DNA from: Aptenodytes patagonicus
Taxonomy: Eukaryota; Chordata; Aves; Sphenisciformes; Spheniscidae
Assembly: GCF_965638725.1 (NCBI RefSeq)
Contig: NC_134949.1
Span: forward strand, 50,248,151-50,312,150
DNA: 64,000 nt
Direction: 5' to 3'
Below are positions 53,199-64,000 of this stretch, piece by piece; position 1 is the stretch's first letter; each line of letters begins with the position of its first letter. A program made the translations under genes and the position numbers. The notes beneath the pieces are model-generated. The model was not told where the DNA came from, made no database searches, and saw nothing but the letters and a program-made list of their open reading frames with translations.

Positions 53199-55951
53199 AT
53201 CCTAGTGGCATCTTAAAGCATGGTAGCAAACCACTGTTATTAAACAGAAAATTCTATCCTTAAATTACTACTAATAAGAAATATTAAAAAAAGAAATTTC
53301 AATTTAGAAGTTACAGTTTAGGTTTGAGGTATGGAGAAAGCAAAGGCTTTTATAAACCTTCCATGGTCCTATGCTAGCTTGGAGGTCCAACTAGCATCAA
53401 GTACAGTAGATGGAGTATACAGTTGATACCTAACTTACACTCAATACAATGGATGTGCTTGAATTTATTAGTTAGAGATCAGAGGTGTTACTCTGAATTT
53501 GTCTTCATTCCGCTTTGCTATCTACTTTCCCCACTGCTCCTCGCATCACAGATGAAGACAGAACTGAAGTAAAGCCAATTCTGCTACAATTTTTTTTATG
53601 TGTATATTCATCAACTCTTGTTCAAAAAGCTCAGTCACTCAAATGAGGATATTTCTCAAACAGGTAATTTCTTATGTATGGCAATGCATAATGACTGTAG
53701 CAAGCCCAGGATGAAAGTCATGGACAATAATTTAGAGAAATATTTCCTTTCTTTCTGGGAATATCAAAAGGGTTGGAACCAGATTACTCTTCATTAGACA
53801 AATATAAATGTTAATTGATAGCCTAAAGGTACCTGAGAAAAAGGGAGACAGTAGCAAATTAAGAACTCTGGAGAAATATATTCATGTTAGGTTTCAGTAT
53901 AAGTGAAAACTTTAAGCTATATAAGCATAATCTGAAAGGTTATACCTTTTGTACACTGTAGGACAAATTATCATTACCCCTAATACAAAAGTCTTGCTCT
54001 CACAGTATACGTGTACCACGGGCCATGGTATGGAAGGGAAGCTGGCCTTGTTTACAGTCATCCTTACACAAATGTCTGGCAAATTACAATATTTTATTAA
54101 GAAAGGAAACTGGTCATTTGTTTGAGGCTCAAATACTCCAAGGTCAATCAACTAAATTTTTAGAAAGACTAAGCACTCACAGCTGTAGGTCAGGTGTAAT
54201 GAATAGTGAACTGCAAAGGCTTTGATCACCCTGTATCTTGTACTTCATTAAACTGAAATGCTTATTGCTAACTAAATTTTGTCCCACATTGTCAATTAGC
54301 ATCTTAGGGAACACAATATTATGCCTGTGAAATTAGATAGTCAAGAAAATTTGTTATTGGAGTCTGCTAGATTTTATGGTTAAACAAAAACCAGTAAAAC
54401 GGAGTTCTCTTGCACCAGTCCATAGGGTAGCAATGACAGTGCAGCAGAGCTGGTGCACACTTATCACACCATCCCCTTCTGCTGCTGACCAGTACTCTGG
54501 AAATACAGCTTTCATTGCAAAATTAAATTGTTGTCACAATTGCTCAGAAGTCCTTGGAAATGTGAATGGAAAGCAAACTCGGTACCTGGGTATCTTGCAG
54601 AAGGCTCAGAACAACCATTCTAAGCAGGGAAAATTGCCTCGTATATCTCATGAGAAATTAAACATTATCATTGTTTGCTCTTTTAGGAGAGGGAGAGTAT
54701 CTGATACGAGTTCTACAGGTTGTTGTATGTGGTGCCTCAGGTAGGAAGCATTAACTCATTGTTTTCCCTCATCAAAACAAGGAACTGAGATGTAATAGGA
54801 AAAAAAAATCATAACGTTGAGGAAAATGTGAAGCATAGTAAATACAAAACATTTCAAAAGGTCTTGCCCTCTGTCTGGTAAAATCAGCACTAAAATATTT
54901 GGCTTCAAAGGCTACGTCTGTATGGAGTTAGCTATGTATGGAATAGCTAACATTGATAACCTAAACCCCTGACAGATACGAGCAGGCAAACAGAAGAGAG
55001 GGTTTTATGGTTTACCTTGTGCCAGCTAGCAAGATAATCTAAGTCCTCCTGCAGAAACACTGTTATGTTTGACAGATCTGCCTCTCCATCAGGGACCGCT
55101 GCTGACAGAGTGCAGCTCTCCAGTGCAGCTGGAGAGCTTCTGATGTGATGGTGACGCCTCTCCAGCTCTCCAACACCTCTTTCCCACCCCAGAATTAGGA
55201 CAGCCTCGTAAAAGCCCTGTCTCAGTAAAAAACTCCATGATCTTGTGCAAGGTATGACATTTATTGACTTCAGAAGGAACATTTTTTCAAATCATGCTTG
55301 AATGGAGACAAGCTTGCCACCTGATAATACAATGTGGGAAAAGGGAATGAAAAGAAGAAACAATAGGGTCAGCTCTTTGGATTTCAAGATGGGTTTGGAG
55401 GGATACTCTGTGAAAGAAGGAACGAAAGAGAAAAAAACAGCTACATTGTTGTATCTTTTTCACTGTGCCTTGTGCCTGATACCTTATGAATTTGTTGTCT
55501 TCTCCCTCTCTCCTCCCTCCAGCACTTTCCCTACCAGCCTTCTGAATGGTTACACATAGCATAGTCAGAGCCTCAGCTGATAGCTGTCTCTTTTTGCTGA
55601 CATGAATTCCAAATGTCTTCCACACTGATTAAACTTTTCCCACTGTTTTTTTCCTCAACTGTATAAGTCAACTCCATTGGCTTCTATGGAGTTACTCCAA
55701 CTTACATGAGATGAGAATTTGGCCAATAATACCCACATTAGTAGAAAAACAGACATTTCTGTCTTTAAGGTTAATTTGAGTAGCTATCAGATAAATGTCT
55801 GTCTTTTAACATTAATGTGGACAACAGTCAGAGAAACGTCAATGTGCTAACAGTCTAACCAGTACCATTTCTTCAGACTGGTTAATTTACCCTTTCAGAT
55901 ACTTGCATTGACTGTGGTAAATAATATTGAAAATATGCAAATTTAACTCAC

Positions 55952-56828
55952 TGTTAATTTTGTTGACTTGGAGGTAGAAGTTTTCGAGGTTCTCACTAAC
56001 AGTTGGAATGCTCTTCAGCTGATTGAAGGAGAGATCCAACTCAACCAGTGATGTGATATTGAAGACATTGCCTGGTATTCCAGAATCTGTTAATTTATTG
56101 TGGGATAAACGTAAATATTGCAGGGCTTTAAAACCTTGGAAGTACTCATCGGGAACATTGGAGATCTGGTTATTATCAAAATACAGCATGAGTAAGGAGT
56201 GAGGCAGTCCTGTTGGTAGCTTTGTAAGTCGATTGAAGCTTAAGTCAAGATACAAAAGCGAATTCAGGCCTTTAAAAGCCCCAGAAATAGAATCTGCTTT
56301 CAGCTGGTTGTTCTGGAGGTGAATGACAGTCAGATTCACCAGCCCCTCAAGTGCACCAGGATTGACTTTTGTGATCTTGTTGTGACTTAATTGCAGGTCG
56401 TCCAGAGTTTTGGGGAGTGGTCCAACAGCTTCAGTCAAATTGTTGTAGTTAATGTGAAGTTTCTTCAGATGCTTTAGTTTAGAGAAGACTCTTCCCTTAA
56501 TTTTTGAATTTTCCAAATGGTTGTGATCTAGGATCAGCCACTGTAGGTCTGTTACATTATCAAATGTGTTCTCTTCAATGCCCTCAATCATATTGTTTCG
56601 AAGATAAAGATATTTTATTCCACTTGGTACAATCGGAATGGTTTTCAGTTTAAGATTGTCACAATACATGGCAGTAGGGTAGCTTAAAGGACAATTACAT
56701 TCTGGGGCACAGACTGCTGAGGATGGCCCAAAAGGATCATAACCATAATCATCTGCGGGACCATAGTCATATTGGCAAAAAATGCCACTAATCAATAACA
56801 GAAAGACGGGTAGGGAGTTTAAAGTCAT
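55952..56828 (-). CDS. LUM: Lumican, coding exon 2 (N-terminus and most repeats)
   Basis: Encodes residues 1-292 and one base of 293 of lumican, a secreted class II keratan-sulfate SLRP that binds fibrillar collagen and limits fibril diameter in cornea, skin and other tissues. Residues 1-18 are a signal peptide; Gln19 would be the mature N-terminus, followed by tyrosines 20, 22, 28 and 30 in an acidic context, likely sulfated. Cysteines 40, 44, 46 and 56 form the C-x3-C-x-C-x9-C cluster. Leucine-rich repeats run from about residue 60 (LYLRNNMIEGI, LILDHNHLENS, LHINYNNLTEA, LQLSHNKITKV, IHLQNNQLKAD, LDLSFNRLTKLP, LYFDNNQISNVP, LRLSHNKLTDSG, LDLSFNQLKSIP, FYLQVNKIN). Sequons lie at N91, N130, N165 and N257. 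The start at 56826-56828 follows a CCATACAG acceptor by 20 nt; the donor is GTGAGT at 55951. Intact. Confidence 0.98.
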
Positions 56829-56848
56829 CTTTGCAATGTGTCTTGTCC

Positions 56849-59800
56849 CTGTATGGTGAAAGGGAATAAAATGTTATAACTTTAATTTTTTCTCTCTTTC
56901 AGCAATATTTGAAATTTTTCCACATAAAGATTATAATTAAAAACTAATTAATTTAGGCTTCCTGTTTAAAGCTATTAATTAAGAAAAAATATATTAATTT
57001 GTTAGTATTGCGTTGTTAATATTATAAACTTACAGCCCCTGTCTTGTTATAACCTGCCTTTTTAAAGCAAAATTGCAGGCCATTCTGCTGTTATAAGTAA
57101 AACATTCTTTACACCCTCCTGCATTCATTCATTAAGTCACAAGAACGATAATAAAGTCCAAGTTTTCTAAACTTGGCACAGAAGAGTTTTCAGTTTTGCT
57201 GAAGGCCATGTTCAGAGGCACTTCTGCCATTTAAATTCTATCAAGCCTTCCAAATATTGCCCCATCCCTGGAAACATTCAAGGTCAGGTTGGACGGGGCT
57301 CTGAGCAACCTGATCTAGTTGAAGATGTCCCTGCCCACGGCAGGGGGGTTGGACTAGATGACCTTTAAAGGTCCCTTCCAACCCAAACTATTCTATGATT
57401 TTATGATTCTATAATATACCGAATTGTCTCACATCTAAATAACATATGGCAATTTGACTTAAGTTTGAAAGAGCCAGGGAAGTTACAAACTGAGGGTAAT
57501 GATCTGCTGTATAGTGTGTTGTTAAGATGCCTGTAGCTTGAAATATCATCTTCTCATGGATCATGTCCAGTAAAGCATGATCCACTAAGTTTCATATTCA
57601 TCTAAAGAACAAACTAATAGAAATATATAGCATATTATCTTGGACATGTCAAACAACCAGCACTGCATATGTGTGCATGAGTATGCTCTATCTAATATGG
57701 ATCTACAGTTGATCTGAAATAACTAAATTTCAGATAGTGCAAATGTTCTTGCAAATTCTATATATAACAATAACTGTGTTGATTACATTGTAAGACCATT
57801 CTAAACCAATAGAACAATAAAACACTGGCTTCACATAGTTGGTCTTCCAGTTCACGTATCACAAAAGGATGTTCAGCGTCCTTGGGGATGTTTTGTTGTG
57901 ATCCAATATGAGTGGTCTCACCTTACTTTTTAAGGGCATACCTTTCTCATCAGATACTTCACAAGATGCTAATCTGTGAATATTAGTATCTTGCTTTTAT
58001 TTCTTACTGCCTAGATAGATGTTGTGTTGGAAAAGTGAAGTCAGTGAGCTTACTTTGATTTTCACCAGTAAAAGACAAGGCTCAGTGTACTCAACTACTG
58101 TTCAGGGAGTGAGACAATTAAGAAAATCCTTAGAACCTTCTTGTTCTCAAGTAATTTCAGAAAGTATATGAAGCCTGTGAACAGACCACAAGACATTGAT
58201 CTCAGATCTGGGCAATCTTCCAGCAGAGTAAGTTAGTCTTGTTATTGGCATTGTTTAGTGTTACAGAGTACCTAGTGTTAAAATGCAGGGCCATAGCTAG
58301 AAAGTCTTCCCTTCCCTAATTCTAAGTTTCCTTGCTTTTATTGGCTTGATAAAAGCCACATCACATTCTAGTCAGCTAATAATCTCAACTAAATTACCTC
58401 TAGGCAGGGCCTATTGGTCTCATGCAGTACAGCATGAAGATTTTAAAAAAAATGTTCTCATGTTATCTCCAGTCAATCACCCACAAAGTCCCTCTGCTAG
58501 ATGTTAAGCTGCTGTCCCCTGCATAAGGAGGACGATTGCATATCTTTTCCATGATGTTGGTCCCATCACATTTATCTAATTCCAAACCATAGAATAGAGC
58601 AATCATTGCAATATGAGTTATCAGTGTAATTTCCTTTGTCTGTTCTTCATTACTGCATGAGAACGTGCAAACTCAACATTCAGTCCCCTGCTGGTATAAA
58701 TAAGTACAGCTCCTCTGAAAGCAAAGACACTACTGTGACACAATTCAGCTCAAAATCTGGTCCTATTTAGGTACTAAACATTAAGGATGGGGGACTAACT
58801 GCTTCTGTATTCAAAGTATAAGACAAAGTGTAATGAACTTCTTGGACTACACTCTTTGGCCTTACAGTGACATTTTTACACATCTGCATCATTTTATAGT
58901 CTTACTGATAAAGTAGCATAAACATCCTACTTTAAATTCAAATTCTATTGTTCTAGTTTCAAATTATATTTGTAATGCTTAATTTTATTATTGATATCAT
59001 AGGCTGACAGTTCTTTTGAATAGTATACAATGTTTAACTGCTGTGCAGAACCATGGAAGTAATTTAAAAAATTAGATAGCAAGTATTTTGAATTATTTTA
59101 TCAACAACATTTTAAAATGTAGGTGACAATTCTGTAGTGCAAGGGCATATAAGCATGTGTGTGACATAAAATAGCACAGTAAAGTACATATGCAGTGTAG
59201 TTAACTTGTTTTATTCATGGATTTATCGTTCACGTATCTAAATATTTCTGTGTCAGAAGTGTAAAAGGTAAATACATCGTGTACACATGCTTGTTTGTTG
59301 CACTGAACTATATAAATCCAAAAGATAAAATCAGAATACATTCTTAGATGTTTATGTTATAACATAAGCATGCTTGAACTAATTGCCTGCATTTGTTCTA
59401 ACCAGTTATGTTGTAAAATACCTGTGAAAATATTTGTGAAGTTGCTCAGGCAACTTGCCAAAACATACTAAATAGCAAATCCACAATTTTGGAAAAATGC
59501 TTACTACAGTAGAGTAGACAAACTACTCAAACTACTTTGGAGCTAGTCTATACTACCTTAATTCTAAAGTTGTTGTGAAACAAAATAAATATGTTTATTA
59601 TTCAATCAGCCTTAAACTAAATATACCTTAATTCTGCAGCATAACATCTTACACATTTTGCAAAAGATTTAATTTTAAGAAGTTTTAATAGTATATTTAA
59701 AATGTGCTTTAAAATTAACTAAAAATTTCTTGATTAATTATTTAAATATCAGGATACCTTGTCTTTTTTAAAATGAAGCAAAATGATTTAACAAATGAAG

Positions 59801-60107
59801 TCTGTGGAACTCTTACTGATAGATTATGAATGAATAAGTAAGCAGTGAGTAGTCTTACAAATTTATTTGTACTGTACATCAACTCTTCTTTTGAAGTAGG
59901 ACAAAACAAACTGTAAAAAAGCGCAACACTGATGCACAAAATATGTGAGGTTGTTTTAAGGAAACTAAGAAAGCGAATCCACTAAGCAACTGTTGATTTG
60001 TGTTCAATTTACAAATTGGCAAACTTATCCTGACATGTTTTCATGTTCCCATTACAGCTACATTTAAATAGCTGAACATTACGGTTAAAACATGCAGCAG
60101 CACTTAC
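56849..60107 (-). other. LUM: LUM intron 1
   Basis: A 3259-nt 5'UTR intron from GTAAGT (60107) to CACCATACAG (56849). It contains a CR1 3' tail at 57259-57413 and otherwise AT-rich sequence without recognised features. First introns of SLRP genes can carry control elements; none can be named here. Confidence 0.85.
57259..57413 (+). mobile_element. CR1 LINE 3' tail in LUM intron 1
   Basis: Plus-strand CR1 3'UTR: CCCATCCCTGGAAACATTCA, AGGTTGGACGGGGCTCTGAG, CCTGCCCACGGCAGGGGGGT, TGGACTAGATGACCTTTAAA, CCTTCCAACCC, then ATTCTATGATTTTATGATTCTATAAT. About 155 bp, severely 5'-truncated, noncoding, antisense to LUM. It belongs to a CR1 subfamily with a different 3'UTR from the 4.1-kb and 12-kb copies. 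Confidence 0.95.
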
Positions 60108-60227
60108 CTTACTGCTTTGAAGCTGCTTTCCTTAATTCCCAGAGCAGATGCAATAAGGGACTGTATCGACCAATATATGCTGTAAACAGTGTCAGGAGGT
60201 AAAAGTCTGCCAGATCCTCTGTGTTAC
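60108..60227 (-). other. LUM: Noncoding exon 1 of lumican
   Basis: Untranslated first exon ending in GCAGTAAG/GTAAGT (last base 60108). The sequence reading CTGGCAG, CCTGACA, then ACAGCATATATTGG, GCATCTGCT, GAATTAA, GAAAGCAG and CAGTAAG resembles, as I recall it, the mammalian LUM 5'UTR block by block, so the 5' limit is set near 60227 by that comparison. CATATATTGG lies inside the exon and is not a TATA box. The joined 5'UTR (exon 1 plus 20 nt of exon 2) has no ATG before the lumican start. Confidence 0.75.
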
Positions 60228-60260
60228 AAGAGAAAAAAAAAAAAGCCCTAGTCACGCTGT
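60228..60260 (-). promoter_or_regulatory. LUM: LUM core promoter region with T12 tract
   Basis: Immediately upstream of the inferred LUM start the minus strand reads GTGACTAGGGC, T12 (A12 on plus, 60233-60244), CTCTT. No TATA box sits at the usual distance. A poly(dA:dT) run at a start site can exclude nucleosomes. Limits are approximate. Confidence 0.4.
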
Positions 60261-63200
60261 TCTCTGAAGCTGCTATGTCATCATGGTGATCTTGTGGTGT
60301 GGCATGTACAAAAATGCAGCTCTCTAATGAAGTGCAGGTGGATACCATATTTTGTACAAGGACAACCCATCTGTTATTCCTGTGGGATGAGAGAATGATC
60401 AGTGTTTCACAAACCTGAGAAAGTTTAGACCACTAACCATAGCCTTATACAAGGATTTTTTGTATTTTAGAGGGAAAACATTTTGGATTATAAAACAGAT
60501 TACAAACAGACTTTTGTTTTCCAACTTATTTTATACTGCTAGACATGAGCTAACAAATAGTGCTCAGACCTCAATGTTGCTGTGCTTCTTCAGCCAAGTG
60601 ACTCATTCATTTCTGCCTTTTTCTTTAACTATCTTATGTCCACAGTAAAATATCCTTAATAAAAGTTTTAGCTTGAGGATCAGAACCAAAGATGCAGGAT
60701 TATCTTTGAATTATAACCTTTTCCACAACATTAAATACCGAGTTCAAAGTTTCTTCTGCAAAGCATTGGAATTTACTTGGTCTGGAGATTTACTTTGGTG
60801 ATTGAGTGCATGTTTGTTTAATAAAAACACATCCCAGGAATGGTTTTTCAGCAGTTACTGTAAACTCACTTTATACATTTGTTCATTTTTGCACTTACAG
60901 CTTTCTCCTGCTTTTCAGAATCTGGAACTACTCAGCTTTACGTTGTCTGTTTCTTATTCCATGGATGTAGTTCAAGAATGCATCTTAAGGCTTGGATGAG
61001 ATGTTATTTTCACCAGGCAATGCCAAAAAAATAATGCATTAAGACAGTAACTGTTTAAAGTGGGTCTTAATGTTTCTATAAGAACCTTCCCTTATCTCTA
61101 AATGGTGGATGTCTTCCCTTTTTATGGGGTGCAAGCTCTTTCTTATAAAGCTGGATGGGGACAAATGTGAAATGTACATGCAGAAAGCATGCACAAGCTA
61201 TTTTAAAGTGTCTTGTGGGTTTAATTGTATTTGACTGTAATTGTTGTGGGTACAGATCAAGTTTTTTTGTCTGTTACCAACTAGCTATATTTATGAAAAG
61301 TCATGGTACAGGATGTGGCTGGGCTGAAGAACCCTAGCAACTTCCTGAAGAAGAGGAGTCTGGATGTGGGCTTCCCCCAAAATCTGCTGCTGATGCATCT
61401 GGGCCTCCGTGCCAGTGCAGGTTACTGGGAGCAGGGAAAGGCCTGGCATAATTCAGTGCCCTTCACCGAGAACAGGAAAGACGCCAAACTATGACAGACC
61501 TCTGTGCTTCTGCAATAAAGCAATCAGCAAACAAATTTGCTCAAGACAGAGTGCCAAGTGCCAGTGCAGCCCATAGGGAGTGAATGTTACTCTTTTGATG
61601 TTCTGAGATCACGCCTGGTGTGGGAGAACCATTTACACGTTAGGAAACATGCTGATGACAGACCATAACTACATTACTATTTGAATGATGCAAATAAGTG
61701 AATGTGAAGCAGTGGGATTACGATAGTGAATTAAGCTAAGTAGGTGAAGAAGTATGCACGGTATCAGAACTGGAAATGTAGAAGTGGACAAAGCTGTTGT
61801 TGTTCTGCGTGTGGACAAACGGAGACCAGATGGGGTTTCTCATGCACAGTATGACACTTGTCTGAAAATTACTTCATTAGTCTCAGCTGACCAAGGAAAA
61901 CCTAAACTGTAGCCTCAGCTGCAAATGGGGCAACAAGCAGGAGCATTCAGCAAAAGATCAACCGGAATAAAGAAAAGATTTTTAACACAGAAAGAGATGC
62001 CCTTTAAGGCAATACTGAGGTTTGCTCTGTGGAAGAAGGTACAGCAAGCTGAGCAATGGAGCATAATGCTTGTAAAGAGAATTCTAAAATTCACGGGAAA
62101 GGCACTAGTTGTGTTTTCTATGATTAAAGATTTGTTTTGAAGGACAAGCTCAATATTAGAATAAATTAATATATATTTTGATCTTTCAGTAATAGATGTA
62201 GTTTTATATTTGCAGTATAGAATTGTACATTGGCTGCAAATACAGTATAGTGCAGTCTTAATATGTTTTTGGCACAGTTATATTTATGCACCAGTTGTTT
62301 ATTACATTGATTTCTGTAGGTCCAGTATACATCCTTTTTTTCATTCTATTAACAGAAATATAAAGCATGCATATCTTTATAACTTGTAGAAAATTCTTAT
62401 TAAACAAATGTGATATTTTGCAATTAACATATTGTAAAAGCTTGGGTCACATAAAGTTCAGCTGAGACTTTTTCATTCATATAGTTCCTGTCTTGCTGAC
62501 TGTTTTAAATTAGCGATATAAATTGCACAGTCAAGATGAAGAATCACATGCCTTCCAAGGATAAGATATAAAACAATAGATTTTCCTTTTTCTTTAATAA
62601 GATTTTTGCCATCTCTCCACTCTGTTATTTAATACTGTCCCTTCAGCATCGTTTTATATGCTTTCCTAACCTTACTGTTCTGACTCATGAAGCACTCACC
62701 TCATAAACCTCTGTTTGGAAGAGCAGGTAGGGACCAGAGCCCAGCAAATGGAGGTATGGCTTCTTCTGCAGCAAAGGGTGGGAAAGTGGGTGGGTGATTT
62801 CTTCTTTCTGGCCCTATTTTGGTTTGTTGGGGTTTTTTTGGTAGCAGAAGTCATTAAATGGCATGTGAACATAGTCTAGCTAATTTTCAAGGAATACACA
62901 AAATAATGTGTAAATTCACCTACGACATCTAAGTTGAAAACTGGTTGTGAATAAGTTTCATACCTGATAATGTCAGGACGTATTGATATTTCACCTTTAC
63001 AGCAACTGTGCTCCTAATTAAGCCATCTCAGTTTGTTTTCTCCAAAATTAATTTTCTTCATTTTTCTTTGTTGGGAAATGTGATCAAAACCTATTCTCAT
63101 CTAGTTTTCTTTGGCTTGTGATACATGAACAGAAACATTCCTTTTATTTGATGCAAAGCTCCTTTCTTGTTAATTCATATTTTCATGGCTGGAGGTGGCC

Positions 63201-64000
63201 AAGAAGTCTCACAGGTTGTAGTGAAAGAATCTGAAAGCAGAACTCACTGCAAGTATATCACTTTGCAGTGGGTGAGACCTAGCCTTCAAATATTGTTGAG
63301 TTACAGTCTCATTATTTTCTCTCTTCACTCATCAGTGATATCCTTTCTGTCTTTCCTCTCCTGTAAAACTATATTCTTTATAACTTCTAAGCACTTCTGC
63401 ATAAATGGAAACGCCTCCCAGTCTGTTTGCTTTTAATCCCCATTTTCCTAAAAAAAGTCTCAAGTTACTAAAACCTAATAGATATTATCTAAGCCAACTT
63501 CTTCCTTTTAGTCTTAAACCTATGTACACATCTGGTACACAGATGCGTACCCTAAAAACCAAGAGATTTGGGTGCCCAAAATTAAGAGTAGGATATCTGG
63601 GTCATAGGAGCATATACACGCAGAAAAGGTGCTTGTGGAACTTTTCACATTGTCACATAAAATGAGTAGTGAGTTTTTGCATTGATCACTCATAATTTAA
63701 ATTAAATATTACTCTCAAGATGAAATGAAGGCTAGTTCATTTTAGTTGGTTACATGCAGCAGAAGGTAAAGAAATCTCCATTAAGGGAAAAGGCCGTTCC
63801 ATGGGCACCATACAGCAAGCCACTTAGTTATAAAGAGGTAGTGTAGTGTTTATGCATGGTGTTTTCCATATCTCTAAATAGTGAATATACAGCCTGTTAG
63901 TGTATATATATTCAATAAACAAAAATGTGATATTGACTCAAATCTCCAGTAATAATTAGTTAAATATTTCTGTGAAGTCCTGCAGCATTTTTAAAATATT
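60261..64000. other. Intergenic, upstream of LUM towards DCN
   Basis: About 3.7 kb of mostly AT-rich DNA. A GC-richer patch at about 61300-61620 has a 63-codon plus-strand frame with no recognised domain. No decorin exon was recognised; DCN is expected further right on the minus strand. Confidence 0.5.

Larger units (their letters stand above)
49437..55951 (-). other. LUM: LUM intron 2
   Basis: A 6515-nt phase-1 intron with donor GTGAGT and acceptor TTTGTTTCAG. It contains the 150-bp TCTCC array, a short TG/TA dinucleotide tract at 53173-53198, and a GC-richer patch near 55020-55200 with a 111-codon minus-strand frame that I do not recognise. No transposon was clearly identified. Confidence 0.9.

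Noticed and set aside
60171-60180. CATATATTGG on the minus strand as a TATA box for LUM
   Set aside because: It appears to be transcribed: the mammalian LUM leader, as remembered, contains the same motif inside exon 1, with similarity continuing about 50 nt further upstream.
60109-60348. 79-codon minus-strand frame overlapping LUM exon 1
   Set aside because: It overlaps the noncoding exon and upstream promoter and crosses the splice donor; the exon itself has no ATG in the mature leader.
60261-64000. A decorin (DCN) 3' exon at the right end
   Set aside because: No leucine-rich repeat or SLRP C-terminal sequence was found in the translated frames here; DCN probably lies beyond the window.
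1-64000. CRISPR arrays, tRNA, rRNA or bacterial operons
   Set aside because: No spaced direct repeats, cloverleaf genes or operon structure was seen; the sequence is clearly vertebrate nuclear.

Overview
The window is vertebrate nuclear DNA, almost certainly from a bird. It is AT-rich, has spliced genes with long introns, carries several CR1 LINE retrotransposons (the typical avian repeat), and encodes small leucine-rich proteoglycans (SLRPs) of the avian type. No bacterial, phage, CRISPR, tRNA or rRNA feature was seen.

Three genes of the conserved EPYC-KERA-LUM-DCN extracellular-matrix cluster lie on the minus strand. (1) At the left edge is the 5' end of epiphycan (EPYC): the first coding exon (160-340) and a predicted noncoding exon 1 with a TATA box (2485-2655). 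The rest of EPYC runs off the left end. (2) Keratocan (KERA) is complete, about 27.76-36.97 kb: a noncoding exon 1, a large coding exon 2 and a short coding exon 3, joining to 352 aa. (3) Lumican (LUM) is complete, about 48.53-60.23 kb, with the same three-exon plan, joining to 343 aa. Decorin (DCN), expected next on the right, was not found before 64000.

The products are secreted matrix proteins that bind collagen fibrils. KERA and LUM are class II keratan-sulfate SLRPs that control fibril diameter and spacing (cornea and other connective tissue). EPYC is a class III cartilage SLRP. Tandem same-strand order, and the identical phase-1 intron near the C-terminus of KERA and LUM, show origin by duplication.

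Between genes: about 25 kb separate EPYC exon 1 and the KERA 3' end, with a 1.5-kb CR1 fragment (4.1-5.6 kb), a short CR1 tail (12.1-12.5 kb) and an unexplained GC-richer block (13.48-14.16 kb). About 11.6 kb separate the KERA promoter and the LUM 3' end. That interval holds a directly repeated element of about 120 bp (37313-37432 and 39071-39192, roughly 80% identical by hand) close upstream of KERA, and old CR1 pieces at 45.3-45.7 kb. LUM intron 2 holds a perfect 30-copy TCTCC microsatellite, and LUM intron 1 a CR1 tail.

Nothing here looks like a wholly new system. The items most worth checking are the duplicated element upstream of KERA, the inferred noncoding first exons (EPYC with a small upstream ORF, LUM with a 5'UTR resembling that of mammals), an intronic hairpin next to the KERA promoter, and the purine-rich array in the LUM transcript.
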